Positions 23,870-35,989 of a stretch of 64,000 nucleotides of DNA are shown here, one piece after another. Both the position numbers and the translations under genes were made by a program. Under the pieces are notes generated by a model. That model was given only the letters and a program-made list of their open reading frames with translations, was not told the DNA's origin and searched no databases. The DNA is from Brachypodius melanocephalos. Taxonomy: Eukaryota > Chordata > Aves > Passeriformes > Pycnonotidae. How positions within the stretch are numbered: position 1 is the first letter of the stretch; every line of letters starts with the position of its first letter. The stretch lies in the NCBI GenBank assembly GCA_013398615.1, contig VZSR01002145.1:3706657-3770656 (forward strand), given 5' to 3'.

Positions 23870-24998
23870 TCAATCCTCCTCTTTCTCAATGTAAGGTTTG
23901 GTGCTGACGCGGGCCATCTGCCGGGCCAGGTATCGGTCCCGTGCTGACATCACTGTCTCCTCGTTGCTCCTTTTGGCAAATTTGCTCAGGCTCTCAGGTG
24001 CTTTCTGTGCTTGTTCTTTCTCATCTTTCTCCCCTTCTTCTCCAGCTTTACGTTTCTGCTCAGATATTCCAGAGCTGGAGCTTGCCTTCTCATCCACCTC
24101 CCTGTCTTTTCCCTTTCTCTCTTTTCCCAGATCACTCTCTCCATCTTTTTCTAAAGATGTAGGAGTACTTTCCCTCCTCTCTCTGTATTTCTTTTCATCA
24201 CTGCCATATTTCTCTCTCCTCTCCTTTGCATGATCTTCCCTTTCTCTGTATTTCTCTCCTCTCTCCTTCTCTCTGTCATTATATCTGTCTTTATCATTTC
24301 TTGTTCTTTCTTTCTCTCGTTCTCTCTCTGAGCCTTTCTCCTCCCTCTCCTTTGCCCTCCTCCATTCTCTGCCATGTCCCTCCCTTTCTTTTCTTTCCTT
24401 CCCCCTTTGTTTATCATCTTGATCTTCCCTCCTTCTGTAGTGATCTCTATTAGTGTGATCCCCATGCCTATGTCGCTCTTCCCTTTCCCTCTGGTGATCC
24501 TTTTCGTGGGTCCTACTTCTTTCATAATCCTCCCTTTCCCTCTGGTGATCCTTTTCGTGGGTCCTACTTCTCTCATAATCCTCCCTTTCCCTCTGGTGAT
24601 CCTTTTCGTGGGTCCTACTTCTCTCATAATCCTTTTCCCTGTACTGTTCATCACTTCCCCTTTTGCTAGGCCTGCTCTCTCCCCTCTGATGACTTGTTGG
24701 GGCTTTGGTTCGTGGCTCTTCCTCCACACTGGATGAGCTTGGTGACCTGGAATGCCTCTGGCTTTTGTGATGTTTAACCTCCTCTTCACTGCTCACAGAG
24801 TTCTCCCTTCTTTTCTTCTTTTTCAAATTTACTTTACTATGCTTGTGTCTTTTGTCATCATCGCTACTATCTGTTCCTAGGTCAGTATCAGCATCTGGAT
24901 TATTTTCTTTCTTAGAGGGCTTCACTCTTTGTCTTTCCGATGGGGATTTGTTTCTTTCGTTGGGTTCATCCTGACTGTCGGGTTTTTCTTCCTTTATC
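23870..24998 (-). CDS. NSRP1: NSRP1 exon 7: RS/RE-rich C-terminal domain
   Basis: 1129 bp ending in TGA. Starts IKEEKPDSQDEPNERNKSPS and continues with long runs of Arg-Glu, Arg-Asp and Ser-Arg pairs typical of nuclear-speckle proteins, almost certainly disordered. The last 40 residues (SKFAKRSNEETVMSARDRYL and beyond) are near identical to human. The open frame upstream of the first Met-like codon is exon body, not 5' end. Confidence 0.96.
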
Positions 24999-27900
24999 CT
25001 ACATTTTTTACATTAGAAAAGAAAAACAACATTAAAAAGCCTGAAATCATGGACTTTTCTATGAACTGTCTTCTGGTCAGGACTTAGGCAAAAGCTGCTG
25101 CTGAAAAGTCTTAGAAAGCAAATCTGTCTGTGGCTCATGCTCCAGGAATCCAGCATAAAGTATCTGTATCTGGCTCACTGGTGAATGTGAGCTGAAGAAT
25201 TTATCTAAAAGACTGACTGTGGTAAAGTATGTGCAGCCTCCATCTAAGGAAAAAAACACTGATTTGTGTTCCTGTGTCAGCCTGCTGGCAAAGTTGCAGG
25301 TTTTCTTATGTGTTTGGTCCTCTGTTCACATCAAATAATTATCCAGAGAAGAAGCAGGCTGTGTGTTTTGATGACAGAGAATATGGCTTTTTTGATCCAG
25401 TATTTCTGAAGATCTCATTTGTGGCTGGACAGAAATTAGTAACTTTTAACAGGTCAAATATTCTTAAATGCAAAATGCTGACTCATGGAGGGAGTTATGC
25501 TTTGTCATTCTCTTCTCTAAATAATTCAGTCTCATCTCATTACTTTGCTTTGGAATGTTCACATATTCAGATTTCAAAATACTCCCACTGGATTTCCTAT
25601 ATATTTGATTCATTTCCTTTTACCACAGTATCAAAACTCAATTTAGTTTTTATGCAACTAAATGTGAAGTACAAAGTAAAGAGACTCACATTCTTTACAA
25701 GAAATTCAAAGCATATTCATTTCCTATGACTTACTGCTATGTTCACTATTTTACCTCTTGTCTTCTTCATGATTTAAAATGTGTAACTTAATACAGATTG
25801 CTAAATATGATGTAAACTAAAGAAAATGTAGGTTAGAGTAATACCAAGCAGGATTACTGTCACAACTGTTCTCTTGATACCTTTCAGACAGTGTCCCTGT
25901 CCTGCTTGTTTCATTTCTGTGTCAGTGATGATCATTAGTTATTCACCAAATAATTCAGTTAATCAGCTGTATGAAATTACCAGTTTACTTTACCACTGCA
26001 TTAGTGCTCTCTCATCTTCCAGCGAGTATGGAATCAAAACCAGCCAGATGCTGGTTTTTAGACCTGAATTCCTGCTGAAATCATATCCTACCTGGCTTCA
26101 CGGAAGCTGCATTTGGGCATCTCTTCTTCCCCCACCCGCTGGTTTAAAAGATGTCTGTAGAATCCACTGAGATCCCTCTGTTTGGTCACATCCAGGTATG
26201 CTGAGAGAAGTAAAGGGAGGTTGGATTTACTGTGCCACAAACACTTGTCACACACAGCTCACAACTGGTACACACTACCAGAACTGCAATTTCCATCCTG
26301 GAGTGGATGGAAGTGGAAAAAGCTCAGAGTAAGCTGGACTGGCCTCACAGCAGACCAAGCTTGGAGCAGGTGGTTGGAACAGGTGACCTTCAGAGGTCCA
26401 CTCCAGCCCAATTTATCTAATGATCCTACATCCTGTGCTTTACACCTGCTCCTGATTCTGACCAGAATGTCTGAGGTAAGGACTGGAAACATCACTGTAC
26501 CCCAGGCTTACGAGAGCTCCTTCAACAGCCAATCCTCCCTCAAAAATTCAAGTACCAACCCAAATAGTACTGACACACAAACAGAGGAGCTTCCTCTGTT
26601 CCACCTGTAAAACGTGCAAAGGAAAGTAACAGACCAAGGTTGATCTGATTCAGGATCTGCTAATCTGTTCCTCTTTGATTTTAATTATCTCAAGCCTCAC
26701 ATGGAGACCAACAGATGAATATATTGTAAATCATGTACAAGGCCCTACTTTTTTGGGGGGTCAGTTATTTCACTATGAATCTCACCCTCAAGAGCTGATT
26801 CTCTTCTTTCTCTCTCCTCCTCCTCAGCTCTTTCTTGCAGTTTCTTCTTATAGGCTGAAGTCACAAAAGCCTCTTTGTGTGCAAACTCTCCTCCTTCCAT
26901 TTCACGCTCTTTCTGAATTTTTCTTTCCATTCGTCTTTCTTGCTCCTTCTTTCTAATCTCAGCTGCTTTGAGGATATTGTGGATGTATCTGGGCTGAGGT
27001 AGAAGAGAAAAAAGTTACCATAAATTGTGGTGGCTGAGAAAACACAAATTGAGATTGATGGAGATGTTGAATTAGGTTGGGAATGGAAGAAAATTGTCAG
27101 GAGCTACTCTGATGTGTTCTCTCTCTGATTGATAGCTATCCAAAACAAACTGCCATTCCTTTCAGACCCCTAGCACAGCACGCTTCCCAGTACCAAGAGA
27201 GGTTGCTGTATTCAATCAAAACAGTCATCCCATCTTTGACTAGGAGGATTTTTACTCTAAATGAAAATAAATTTTTCCTCCCTCTGTCTTCCTAACAGCC
27301 CTGCCCTTCTTTTAAGGAGTGGGAGGCTTCCTTTCATCCCCACAACCTGACAAGAGCCTTGGAATGAACTAGAATAAGTAACAATGAAAGTATCACTTGT
27401 CAGGATAATCCAGCAATGCTTTGACGTTTACAAGTTAACCAGTCATGGTTACCCCAAGCAGACAGAGTTGGACACACAGGATACATTCTCAGGTATCGAC
27501 CTTTTTGTCATCATTTCCAGCGAACATTTTGGCACTGCTTTCTTTCTTCTTCTGCTGCATTTCATCGTAAATACTGTCATATTCATAAACTGTAGCATCT
27601 TCTTCTAAAGCCTTCTGAATCTCCAATTTAGTCTAAAACAAAAACAAGGAGGAGAAGAAAAGACATCAAAATAATAATAATGAAATCCTTGCTATTTTCA
27701 AATACTTGATTCCTATGTTGTAATTTAAACAGAGCTATAGTATAAATTTACCCATCAGAACATTGAGGGTAAATTAAAAATAGTCTCTTACCTGTTTCAT
27801 TGCTTGCTTTTTCAATGCTTCTTTTTGAAGACTTTCCGCAACAGTTGGCTGTAGGAAGTCGGCATTGCAGAAACAAAATTAATTATATTGACACAGATAA

Positions 27901-28830
27901 TATAATTTTTCTACCATTCTAACAAACAAGCATGTAATAGTCCAATTACAAAGAGGTGTGATTTAGAAAATACTGAATTCTTCCTGCATGTCCATCAGAG
28001 ATGTACCAGTCACAAGCAGAGATACTGAACATTACATGAAAAACGAAAAACTATATTCATAGTTAAATACAAAAATCTGCAAGGATTTGGTATTTATTTC
28101 AAGTCTCATTTGTATCATTAGTTGTGTATTTTCAAAAATAAGAACATAGCTAAACAGCATGTACTTCAAATGTTACTGTTTAATTTCTCAAGATTAACAT
28201 GCTAGAAAATAGCAATACTAGTCTTTCCTAAGAAGAAACAGATCCCTACTGAAAATATGTTTTCTAATCCACTGTCTTTTACAAAAAAAGCTTTGCATTT
28301 TATTTACTTTTTTTCATTTAATTAGTTTTGACCCAAATGACATATCTATCTTTTCTCAACCAACAGATAATAGTGTTTATTAAACAGATCCACTATAATG
28401 GCAGGACTTGTATTCTTGTTTATGTAATTAAATATCTCTTAATCTTAAAAAGCAGAAATAGGAAGGAAAAATCCTTTGCATTTTGGCAGCTAACCAAGTT
28501 TTGCAACTTTGACTAATACATGCTCTCTGTCACATTTAAAAAAGGCAAAGAGATTCTGTAATTTGTTCTTAATAAAATTAAAAAATGAAAACCAAGTAGC
28601 AGGGAGCTTGGCAGCAGGAACTAAGATCTTCTGAAATCAAACAGAATTAGCACCATCTAAATTCAAACAGATCCCCTGAACATGAAGGCTTTAAAATTCA
28701 TTTGATGTTTAAAATAAAATAATAACATGCCGTGAGCCCACTTTCTTATCCTATTAAAACTTTAACAGACGTGTCAACAAGGAAAAACACCGAGTGCTTT
28801 TCCACGATTTTCTACAGGACAGATTGCAAA

Positions 28831-28861
<31 letters not shown>

Positions 28862-31800
28862 CCCACTGGTTAATTTCAGAAACAGGGAAGCTGTGCAGGG
28901 ATGGAGTTTCATGATACGTGACTCTGTGCACTCTCTCCCCACTCTTCAGAGGTGCCTGCTTGATTTGGCCCATGGGCAGTGCTGAGTGAGCAGACACTGG
29001 CCCTGTACTGAGCACCCAGCTCCTCCTTGGCATCGAGAAAGACTAAAATCACAAATTCTCATCCATTTCTGTCCCTTTACCCAGCTGGCATTTTCACAAA
29101 GACCACAGGAACACCTGATATCTTTGGGGCCTCTGTCACCCACCCAGGATGGGACTAACAAACAGTACAGACAGCGAGCACCTCTAAGTGAATTTTCTTT
29201 TTTCCCTATGGAAGCCATAAATAACAGAAGTACTTGCAAGCTTCTCTGTGGCTTTTGTCTTTTTTAAATGCCAGAAAGGTAGTCTCTCAGAGGAGTACCA
29301 AGTAATTCCAGACTCAGTAAGAGAAGGTGCTAAAGTAACACAGTCATTATTTGGAGAAGTACATATGGTATCATACAATAGAATCCACCGACCTCTAGAT
29401 ACTCTAGACCTTTGCTCATTCCCACAAACACAGGACTTTCATAAGCAATACTACAATCAAACCCCCTGAAACACAGAACATTCAAAATATTCCTTCCTAG
29501 CTCACTCAAAGCAAAGGACTCAGAGACAAGGAAAAAGGGGAACTCAAAAGGGCACATATTCCCACTTTTTCTGGTGCTATAATGGCTAAATGCAGACTTA
29601 GATTAAATCCATCTCTGCCTTCAAAATGTTAAACCCTGAGGATAATAAAGGGAAAACGTGATGTGCACTTTATGGAAGAAATGCCCTGCACCGATTCTGT
29701 GCTCGCCACTAGAAAGCAGCTGCTTTCTATTAGCCAGGTGCAGACAGGCAGGTAAGGAAGCAGCCCAGGCTTTGGGAAGCTGAGCCTGGCAGACACGAGC
29801 AGTGCACAGAGCTCACTGTGCTATCAGGGACTACACCCTGTCTGCTGCAGCTTGCTGATTATTTGGACTAGAACTGGATACAGTCTCTTATTTATTTATG
29901 TAGCTGGTTGGTTGGTTGGCTGACTGGGGGAAGTAGATAGTGGATTATTTCGTTTAAAACCTACAAGAACCTGGCTTCATTCATCTCGTGTTTACCTCTG
30001 CTTTCAACACTGAAGAACTCTTAAATTCTGAAGAACTGATGTTCAGAAATAGTTTACAGCACTGTACTTAATTTTATGACAAACACCTTCTTTTGAAAAG
30101 GCTATAAATGAGTCAGTATAAACCATAAACAGCCATTTTAAATTAGCATAGAATACACATCAGCATTACATAGAATACCTCAATTTCCTCCTGGTTCTTG
30201 GGAAAGAAGATGGTTCTTTGTTTGACACATTGATGGTCATACTGAAGATTTCCTCTCTGTAAAACTCTTACACTGGTTTAACAGAAAGGTACCTCAGCAG
30301 TAAACAATCTCCCTTGCACTATTCCAGAAAGCAGAGGCTCAGTGAAAAAGAAAAGAGATTCTGCAGTTACGTTTACAGAACAAGCTCTATTCCACCAAAA
30401 TATCTGAAACCCTGCTTAGAATGTTTTCCTTGTCTGTGTACATGGAATAAATGCACTGATCTACAAAGATCAGGTAAACACTATAGCAATACATAATCCT
30501 CATTATTATTGGACATATGATGGTAAAGAGGTCCATCTGCCATTTCTCCAGACTGGCAGTAAGTTTACAGAAAACAAACACCTTCCCCAGTGGTTTATGG
30601 TGGACAATTTCCTGTTGTGCTGTGAGCTCTGATAGATGAGAACTTCCTGTCCTTTTGTATTGTTTTACTTATCAACTGCCAATTTATTAAAGGCCCTATA
30701 AGCTCAGCAATCTGTCTCACACCTTTTCCCTCCCTCTAGTCAAGCCATTCTTCTGAAGCACAAAGCTTATAGTTCAGTATTTTCTGGAAGGAGAAAACTT
30801 TTTAACCCTATCCTGTGAAAGGACATAGAATCCATGCAAATCAAGAACTCTGAGAAATGAGGTTCTCCGGTCTATCACTACTACCAGACCATGGCAGATA
30901 GCTTGTACACAACTGAAACGTTTATTAAAAAAAAAAACAAAAACAAAAAACAAAAAAAAACCAAAACCAACAAAACCCTCCCAATTAATTACCCCAATCT
31001 GCTAACATTTCTGACGGTTCTCTCCATTTCTAAGCTCCTTCTCACTCTAAAATGAGCTATTTACATCCTCATGTACACGGATTTAGGAGCGAATCATTAT
31101 GGCTGACACTCATAGAGAACTGTACAATCCAAGCACAACCTGCACGATACTCCAGTATCCACTGAGCTAAAAAACAAAAATCACATCAGGCAACAGATTC
31201 CTCTCGATTCACACACAATCTGAGTCATGGCTACTAGCAGAAGATTAAGAGAATGAACATGAAATACAACTCATGTACGCAGAATTAGCTTTTCTCAGCA
31301 CTCCATCCTAGTTTCCAGAAACCAAATCAAGGACTTCCTGAACTGGAGGATGCACCTGAACCATTGTTTGATACCAAGAACATCCCTTAATTTGACTAAT
31401 CCATGTCTGAATCCATTTCTATTTCTGGCCATGCCACAGTATCCTGTGGCAAGGAGTTCCACACCTTAACTACAACTTCCTTTTGTTTAGATTAAACCAG
31501 TTACTTGGGAATTCCTTAACGGAACCTACTGCTCACATTATGAGAAATGGCAACATCACCTTACTTCTCTGAATTATTCTTGATTTTACATACATGATCT
31601 TGAGCTACTCTTTTCTACTTCTTCCTTCTCAGAAAACTTTTCCAGGAGCCCCTTTCCTCTACACAGTCTTACTTTGCATGAAAACTGTTGCATAAACTCT
31701 GGTCAGCACCAGCAACAATTACTCAGCAAATCCTTTTAGTCACTCTCCCTTTGAAAAGTTGCAAAGAGAATGGAAGGATCCATAAGCAAAACCAAAAACC

Positions 31801-34800
31801 TGAGCGTACAAGAAGATAAGAGTTTGCTGCTTATTTTCAGCTTCTGCCTGTTTAAACACTTCATTTATCTTTTAGGTGGTCACTAAAAATCCACCAAATC
31901 CAACTGATACATTCACAGAACTGTTCACACTGGCTCCACAATTTCCCTCCCAAATTTAGCACCTACCGAGGTCTATGTACAGTTATTTTTTTCATCCTGT
32001 ATTAACAAATCAGTTTTGAAAGACTGGTATAGTACAAGAACATACACTGGGTAATTCTGGTGCAATGACAAACAAGAAATTTTATCTGCTGTACCACAGA
32101 GATAATTTCAACTAAACTCCAAAGGTAAAAAGGAACAATCAACATCAAACTGACTGACAAGCCACCTCTTCCCAATCAACACTGTATTTCCAGAAAATTT
32201 CCAACCCAGATCCTCCGTTTCCTATGAACTAACACGAAGACCATCTTCAGCAACTAACAGCCATTAATGTACTTAACCACAAGGAAAAAAAATCCAAATT
32301 CCTTCAGCAAGGGTAGAGGCAAAATCTGAGTGAAAAATGCATAGTAACGTTTAAAAAAAAAAAAAGGGAGCAAAAGTTTGGTATCTAATATATAATCACA
32401 GACAAGTCAGGTGTGCTGATTTCACAGCACAAACTTTATTAGAGTTCAGTTAAAAATACATAATCTCCAGACATTTGAGATGTAGTTCTGACTGATAAGG
32501 TGGCAGACAGGAAATGAAACCCCTCCCAAATGCTGCTCCTTATCTTGGAAAGCTCTGAAATCATTACTGAACTAATAAAGTAATTCTGATTTTTTTTAAA
32601 AAAAAATCTTCTTTGATAAAGGCATTTATGAGATTATTACTTTTTGCTGGGTAAGTACCATACTGATGAGCACAACAACTTTTAAGAGCTTTTATAACAG
32701 ACTCTGACAGTGAATCTGTCAGCTTTTCTGAAAGGGAGGACACTTGAGCTGTTAAGCTAAAAGGTGGCAGACAGCATCATATATTATTTTTACTAGAATT
32801 ATTAGCATGCATTCATCCGTTTCAATGTTTAGATATTAAGAGAAAATGAAGAAGTGAAAAAACACAAGACTCTCCCCAGGAAGGTCCCGGACCTACTACA
32901 TAACATTTAATGACAACAGATTAAATGAGGTTTATTCCTGGGATCTGGAAAATGTGGGGTCAGATCCTCAATGCAGAGAAAGACACCAAATCCCATCTAA
33001 CAAGGAAAGTGCTCCATTATCATCTCCAGAAGAGGTTTAAAGCCTCTCTTTATAGCCACAGTGGAGGGATGCATCTCTGAGGATTATAGCTAAGTGAGGA
33101 AAGAGACGGGATTTAAAACACATCCCTGTCCTGTTTCCTGTAAGCTGCACTGAGGTAATTTAATGTCTAGGATTGAGTGGACATCACTAGAAAGGTCCTC
33201 ATCCCTTTCATGCCCTGTAAAACGGGAGCTCAGATACCTTCAACAGCAACATTCCAGATTTTGTAATGGAACCAGGTAGACAGGGGCCGGGAATTGCTAA
33301 ACTCAGGCTTTCTGTGGCATAAAATTTGCAACTGCTAGTTCACTAAAATAAAAATAGATTTTAAAAGTGAATATTTTGGTGAGTCAGAAACTGACCGAAA
33401 TTACTTGATGTTTTATTAGCATTGTTTTTCTCGACCACACAAAAGAGCAAGCATGGAGTGAAGCTCTAGGGAGGAAAGAAGATATTTGTAGCACAGGGTT
33501 CTCTGAGGGCCCCAGCCCATATCCCAGCCCATTCCTGGACGCTTCCCGTGCTTCCAGCAGCACATCCAGGTGGAATTTACACAGCACATAGTGCCCTCTG
33601 CTGGGCCAGGTACAGAGCAAATATTTTGAACCTAACACTTAAAAAAAAAAAAAATTAAGTATTATAGAAAAGAAAACTCTCACGTGATATCACACATCTT
33701 CTCTTGCTTTAGAACTTTTGGGTTGTACAGCTTTGCTTTTGTTCCCAGTATGAACATCATAAAATCAATTACATCCAATTTGGGTGGAACGAGCTAAAGG
33801 ATAAAACACAACTACCACACATTAAAGTTAGTACTTGAGTGAGACTTGTTGATTACTACTGGTCTTTCTGTTTGCAGGCATTCACCAGTGACAGCCAACA
33901 AATCTCTTTACAAGCTACAGTTAACTCTGGCAAACAAGTTGTCACGTGTGCTGAACTTCTGGAAGAGCTGACAGAAAGTAACAAAAAATCATCACTTCCA
34001 CGAAATGTGTACTAAAGAAAATACAGATCATATTTCACACCCAAATCCAAAATGATGACACATATACTAATGACACTGCCAAAACCTGATGCAGCCATTA
34101 AGGGCTGGACACAAATAAATTTGCAGAGTACAGGACAAATTTCAGAGGAAAACTGTTGAACTGACCTCTTCATCTGACTCATCTGCAAACACTGAGAGCT
34201 TCTTTGAAACAAGATTTTTCTGTGGCAACTTTTTGGGCATAATAAGCCCATATCTAGAGAAAAAAAAAAAAAAAGAAAAAAAAAAAAAGAAGTTAACTTT
34301 AGCATCACTTACAACATAGCACATTCCAAACCAAAACTCTGCCATTTACCATTTGAGAAGTAAAAAGTCAGCATCAACACATTTATCAAAGCTATATGTG
34401 AGCAGTCCTTGGAGCAGAGCACATCTGCCAGCTTCTCCCAGAGATACTGCTGTCTTTTGCCATACAAAGCTTCTGGATGCAATGATTGTCCTAAATTTGG
34501 ACACAAATCGTTCTTGTCCAGAGTTCTCCAAGTAATTTTCTTTTCACTCTCAGAGAAGTAAGAAATTACTGTTTAATCTGGATGGATTTAGTCTTAGTCT
34601 GTACCAGGCACTATTCCACGGCTATGTTTGCAGTGCTATAATTTCATGTTTTGCTGGCAATGTAACCACAGATGCTATGGCAAAGGACAAGATTTACAGT
34701 CAGATTATGTGGCGCTGAGATTAATTAATCACACATAAAGAACTCTTCCGCTGACAAAGTCCATTTCTGTGCTAAACCCACTTCCTTTTGGTACTGAGCA

Positions 34801-35331
34801 ACCTCTAAATCGGGTATTTCTTGCCCACCTGCCTTTCCCTGAGTCCCTCACCGAGCCAATAGCCCGTCACAGCGTGTATGGCTGAAGTGAGTGGAGCAGC
34901 CCCCATTTTGGGGGTACCACACCATCCCTGTGACTGCTGTTCGCTTCCGTGAGCCCTGAACCCGCTCTCAGCTCCGTCCGACCCGGCCTCGGAGGCCGAG
35001 CTGCTCGAGGGTGCAAAGTGTGAGGGAACATTGAGGAGATTCCCCTCCGTAAGAGTGAAAGACACCTCCGGGCAACACCGCCGCACCCCCAAGAGCCTGC
35101 CCGCTGTTTTGAGTTCTGCTTGTTTTCAATAAACACAGTTTTAAAGCCAGGCCAACACAGCGAGGCCGCGCGGCGGACATCTGGGACAAGCGAGTCCCTG
35201 GGCAAGAGTTTTCCACCGCTCGCCCCCGCCCTCAGCGCCGGCCCCGAATCCCCCCCGGCCGCTGCCCCCGGCCCGGCGGGGCCCGCCCGCCCCGGCCCTG
35301 CCGGCACTCACTGCTTGCCCAGCGCCGCCAT
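23870..35331 (-). CDS. NSRP1: Nuclear speckle splicing regulatory protein 1, 7 exons
   Basis: NSRP1 (also CCDC55, NSrp70) is a nuclear-speckle RNA-binding protein that modulates alternative splice-site choice. Exons in transcript order: 35312-35331, 34166-34253, 27792-27848, 27501-27632, 26786-26993, 26092-26200, 23870-24998. They sum to 1743 bp, 580 codons plus stop, close to human (558). The N-terminus reads MAALGKQYGLIMPKK. Exons 3-6 give the conserved coiled-coil region with EDATVYEYDSIYDEMQ, KEAFVTSAYKKKLQERAEEE and DLSGFYRHLLNQ. Exon 7 is a long Arg/Glu/Lys/Asp/Ser-rich tail ending in SARDRYLARQMARVSTKPYI plus an acidic end, which matches the human C-terminus. Junction phases close throughout. 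Two donors are non-consensus (GTCAGT after exon 2, GTCGAT after exon 4). The tail carries an in-frame 51-bp triplication. Confidence 0.96.
24481..24633 (-). repeat. NSRP1: 51-bp tandem repeat, three copies, in NSRP1 exon 7
   Basis: Three near-identical 51-bp units with matching points at 24491, 24542 and 24593. Each encodes ERSRTHEKDHQREREDY in the gene's frame. Only one or two base differences are visible between copies, so the duplication looks recent. Confidence 0.95.
26092..26200 (-). CDS. NSRP1: NSRP1 exon 6
   Basis: 109 bp. CTCTCAG acceptor and GTAGGA donor. Encodes YLDVTKQRDLSGFYRHLLNQ and RVGEEEMPKCSFREAR, matching the human sequence closely. It has no ATG, so it is easily missed in an ORF scan. 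Confidence 0.95.
26270..26440 (+). mobile_element. CR1-like LINE 3' fragment in NSRP1 intron 5
   Basis: TTGGAGCAGGTGGTTGGAAC followed by GGTGACCTTCAGAGGTCCAC resembles the conserved 3' end of avian CR1 elements as I know it. It is degraded and 5'-truncated, and lies antisense to NSRP1. Left boundary approximate. Confidence 0.55.
26786..26993 (-). CDS. NSRP1: NSRP1 exon 5: coiled-coil core
   Basis: 208 bp. Encodes PRYIHNILKAAEIRKKEQE and the highly conserved FVTSAYKKKLQERAEEEERE. Highly charged and strongly helical, ending in SALE plus a split Ala codon. Confidence 0.96.
27501..27632 (-). CDS. NSRP1: NSRP1 exon 4
   Basis: 132 bp, 44 codons, with TKLEIQKALEEDATVYEYDS and IYDEMQQKKKE. The inferred donor after GACAAAAAG is GTCGAT, a poor match, but reading phase and homology on both sides require the junction here. 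Confidence 0.93.
27792..27848 (-). CDS. NSRP1: NSRP1 exon 3
   Basis: 57 bp, phase 0 at both ends, encoding PTVAESLQKEALKKQAMKQ, aligned to the human ESLQREAAKKQAMKQ. The donor is GTAAGA. Confidence 0.95.
28833..28861 (+). repeat. T homopolymer (29)
   Basis: Uninterrupted run of T in NSRP1 intron 2. It could be a plain homopolymer or the poly(A) end of a minus-strand retrocopy whose body would lie to its right. No source gene was recognised. Confidence 0.9.
30927..30977 (+). repeat. A-rich simple repeat
   Basis: A runs interrupted by single C bases (AAAAAC-type units), grading into CCAAAACCAACAAAACC. Confidence 0.85.
31380..31670 (+). mobile_element. Possible ancient interspersed repeat (CR1/L3-like)
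   Basis: Contains ATCCTGTGGCAAGGAGTTCC, later ACTTCCTTTTGTTTAGATTA and an ATTATGAGAAA stretch in the order I recall from an old repeat family common in sauropsid genomes. Heavily diverged; family name uncertain. Confidence 0.35.
34166..34253 (-). CDS. NSRP1: NSRP1 exon 2
   Basis: 88 bp. Encodes YGLIMPKKLPQKNLVSKKL and the acidic SVFADESDEE. The acceptor is preceded by an exceptionally long T-rich tract; the donor is GAG then GTCAGT. Confidence 0.93.
34259..34289 (-). repeat. NSRP1: Long poly(T) tract abutting the NSRP1 exon 2 acceptor
   Basis: On the minus strand this is about 29 T broken by a single C, ending only a few bases before CTCTAG at the exon 2 acceptor. It acts as the polypyrimidine tract. 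Confidence 0.9.
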
Positions 35332-35740
35332 CTTGTCCGGCCGCCTCCCCCGCGCAGCCGATGCCGTTCCCCGTCCGCAGATTCCTCGCGGCCGAGTCCT
35401 CCCCACGCACTTTCCCCGCCCTCCCCGGAGACCCCTCCGGCTCTGTGCCGCGGTCCCGCTCCGGGAGGGAAGCGGAGAGCGGGCGGAGGGAGCTGGAGGC
35501 GGCGGGAGATTTTTTTTAACAGCTCCTTGTCCAGGGACGAAAGTGCTGATCGGGGAAGGGCGATGGCGGGCGCTCCCTGAGGGGAGCAGCGCGAGAAGCC
35601 AGGGGCACCTCAGGGCAGTGGCGGGAAAGATCCCTGCGGAGGGAGAAGCCCTGAGGGGGAAAAGCCCCCGAGAGGCTCCGGAGCCGCCGGTGGTCGCCGC
35701 TCCCCGGGCCGGGGCTGAGGAGCCACGCTGGTCCCCCCAC
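35150..35740 (-). promoter_or_regulatory. NSRP1: CpG island promoter of NSRP1
   Basis: A sharp rise in G+C and CpG density over about 600 bases, surrounding the NSRP1 start codon at 35329-35331 and its first donor. No TATA box at a useful distance. Transcription probably starts between about 35340 and 35500 on the minus strand. The island ends about 250 bases from the candidate EFCAB5 poly(A) signal. Confidence 0.8.
35312..35331 (-). CDS. NSRP1: NSRP1 exon 1 coding part
   Basis: ATG GCG GCG CTG GGC AAG CA followed by a GTGAGT donor. The split codon CA plus A of exon 2 gives Gln, as in the human N-terminus (ending RQYGLI). The ATG sits inside a CpG island. Confidence 0.93.
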
Positions 35741-35989
35741 CAGCCATCACCGAACTGTCACTTGTTTCCCGTTAAAGACTGAAAGAGGAGTTTAATTTCC
35801 CAAAATGTTATTAGAAAAGTGATTCTGCCAAAAGGGGCGTTATTGGGAAGATGAAATCTCACTGCAGACACTGCAGTTGCTGTAATCTCAAGCTTTATGC
35901 CAATAAAAAAGCTTTTTGTGTTACATTAACAATGTTGGGCTTTTCTGAAACGTGTTCAGAAGAACGTTACAAAATGCTGATTAACAACC

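Larger units (their letters stand above)
27849..34165 (-). other. NSRP1: NSRP1 intron 2 (6.3 kb)
   Basis: Largest NSRP1 intron. It holds a T29 homopolymer at 28833-28861, an A-rich stretch at 30927-30977 and a probable old repeat near 31.4-31.7 kb. No coding exon was recognised; open frames are short and unframed. Confidence 0.7.

Noticed and set aside
24151..24789. 212-codon minus-strand frame inside NSRP1 exon 7
   Set aside because: Shadow frame of the low-complexity RS/RE region; the other frame matches NSRP1.
35120..35782. 220-codon plus-strand open frame
   Set aside because: It lies in the CpG island, where stop codons are rare, and is Pro/Ala/Gly/Arg-rich with no recognisable motif; it overlaps the NSRP1 first exon on the other strand.
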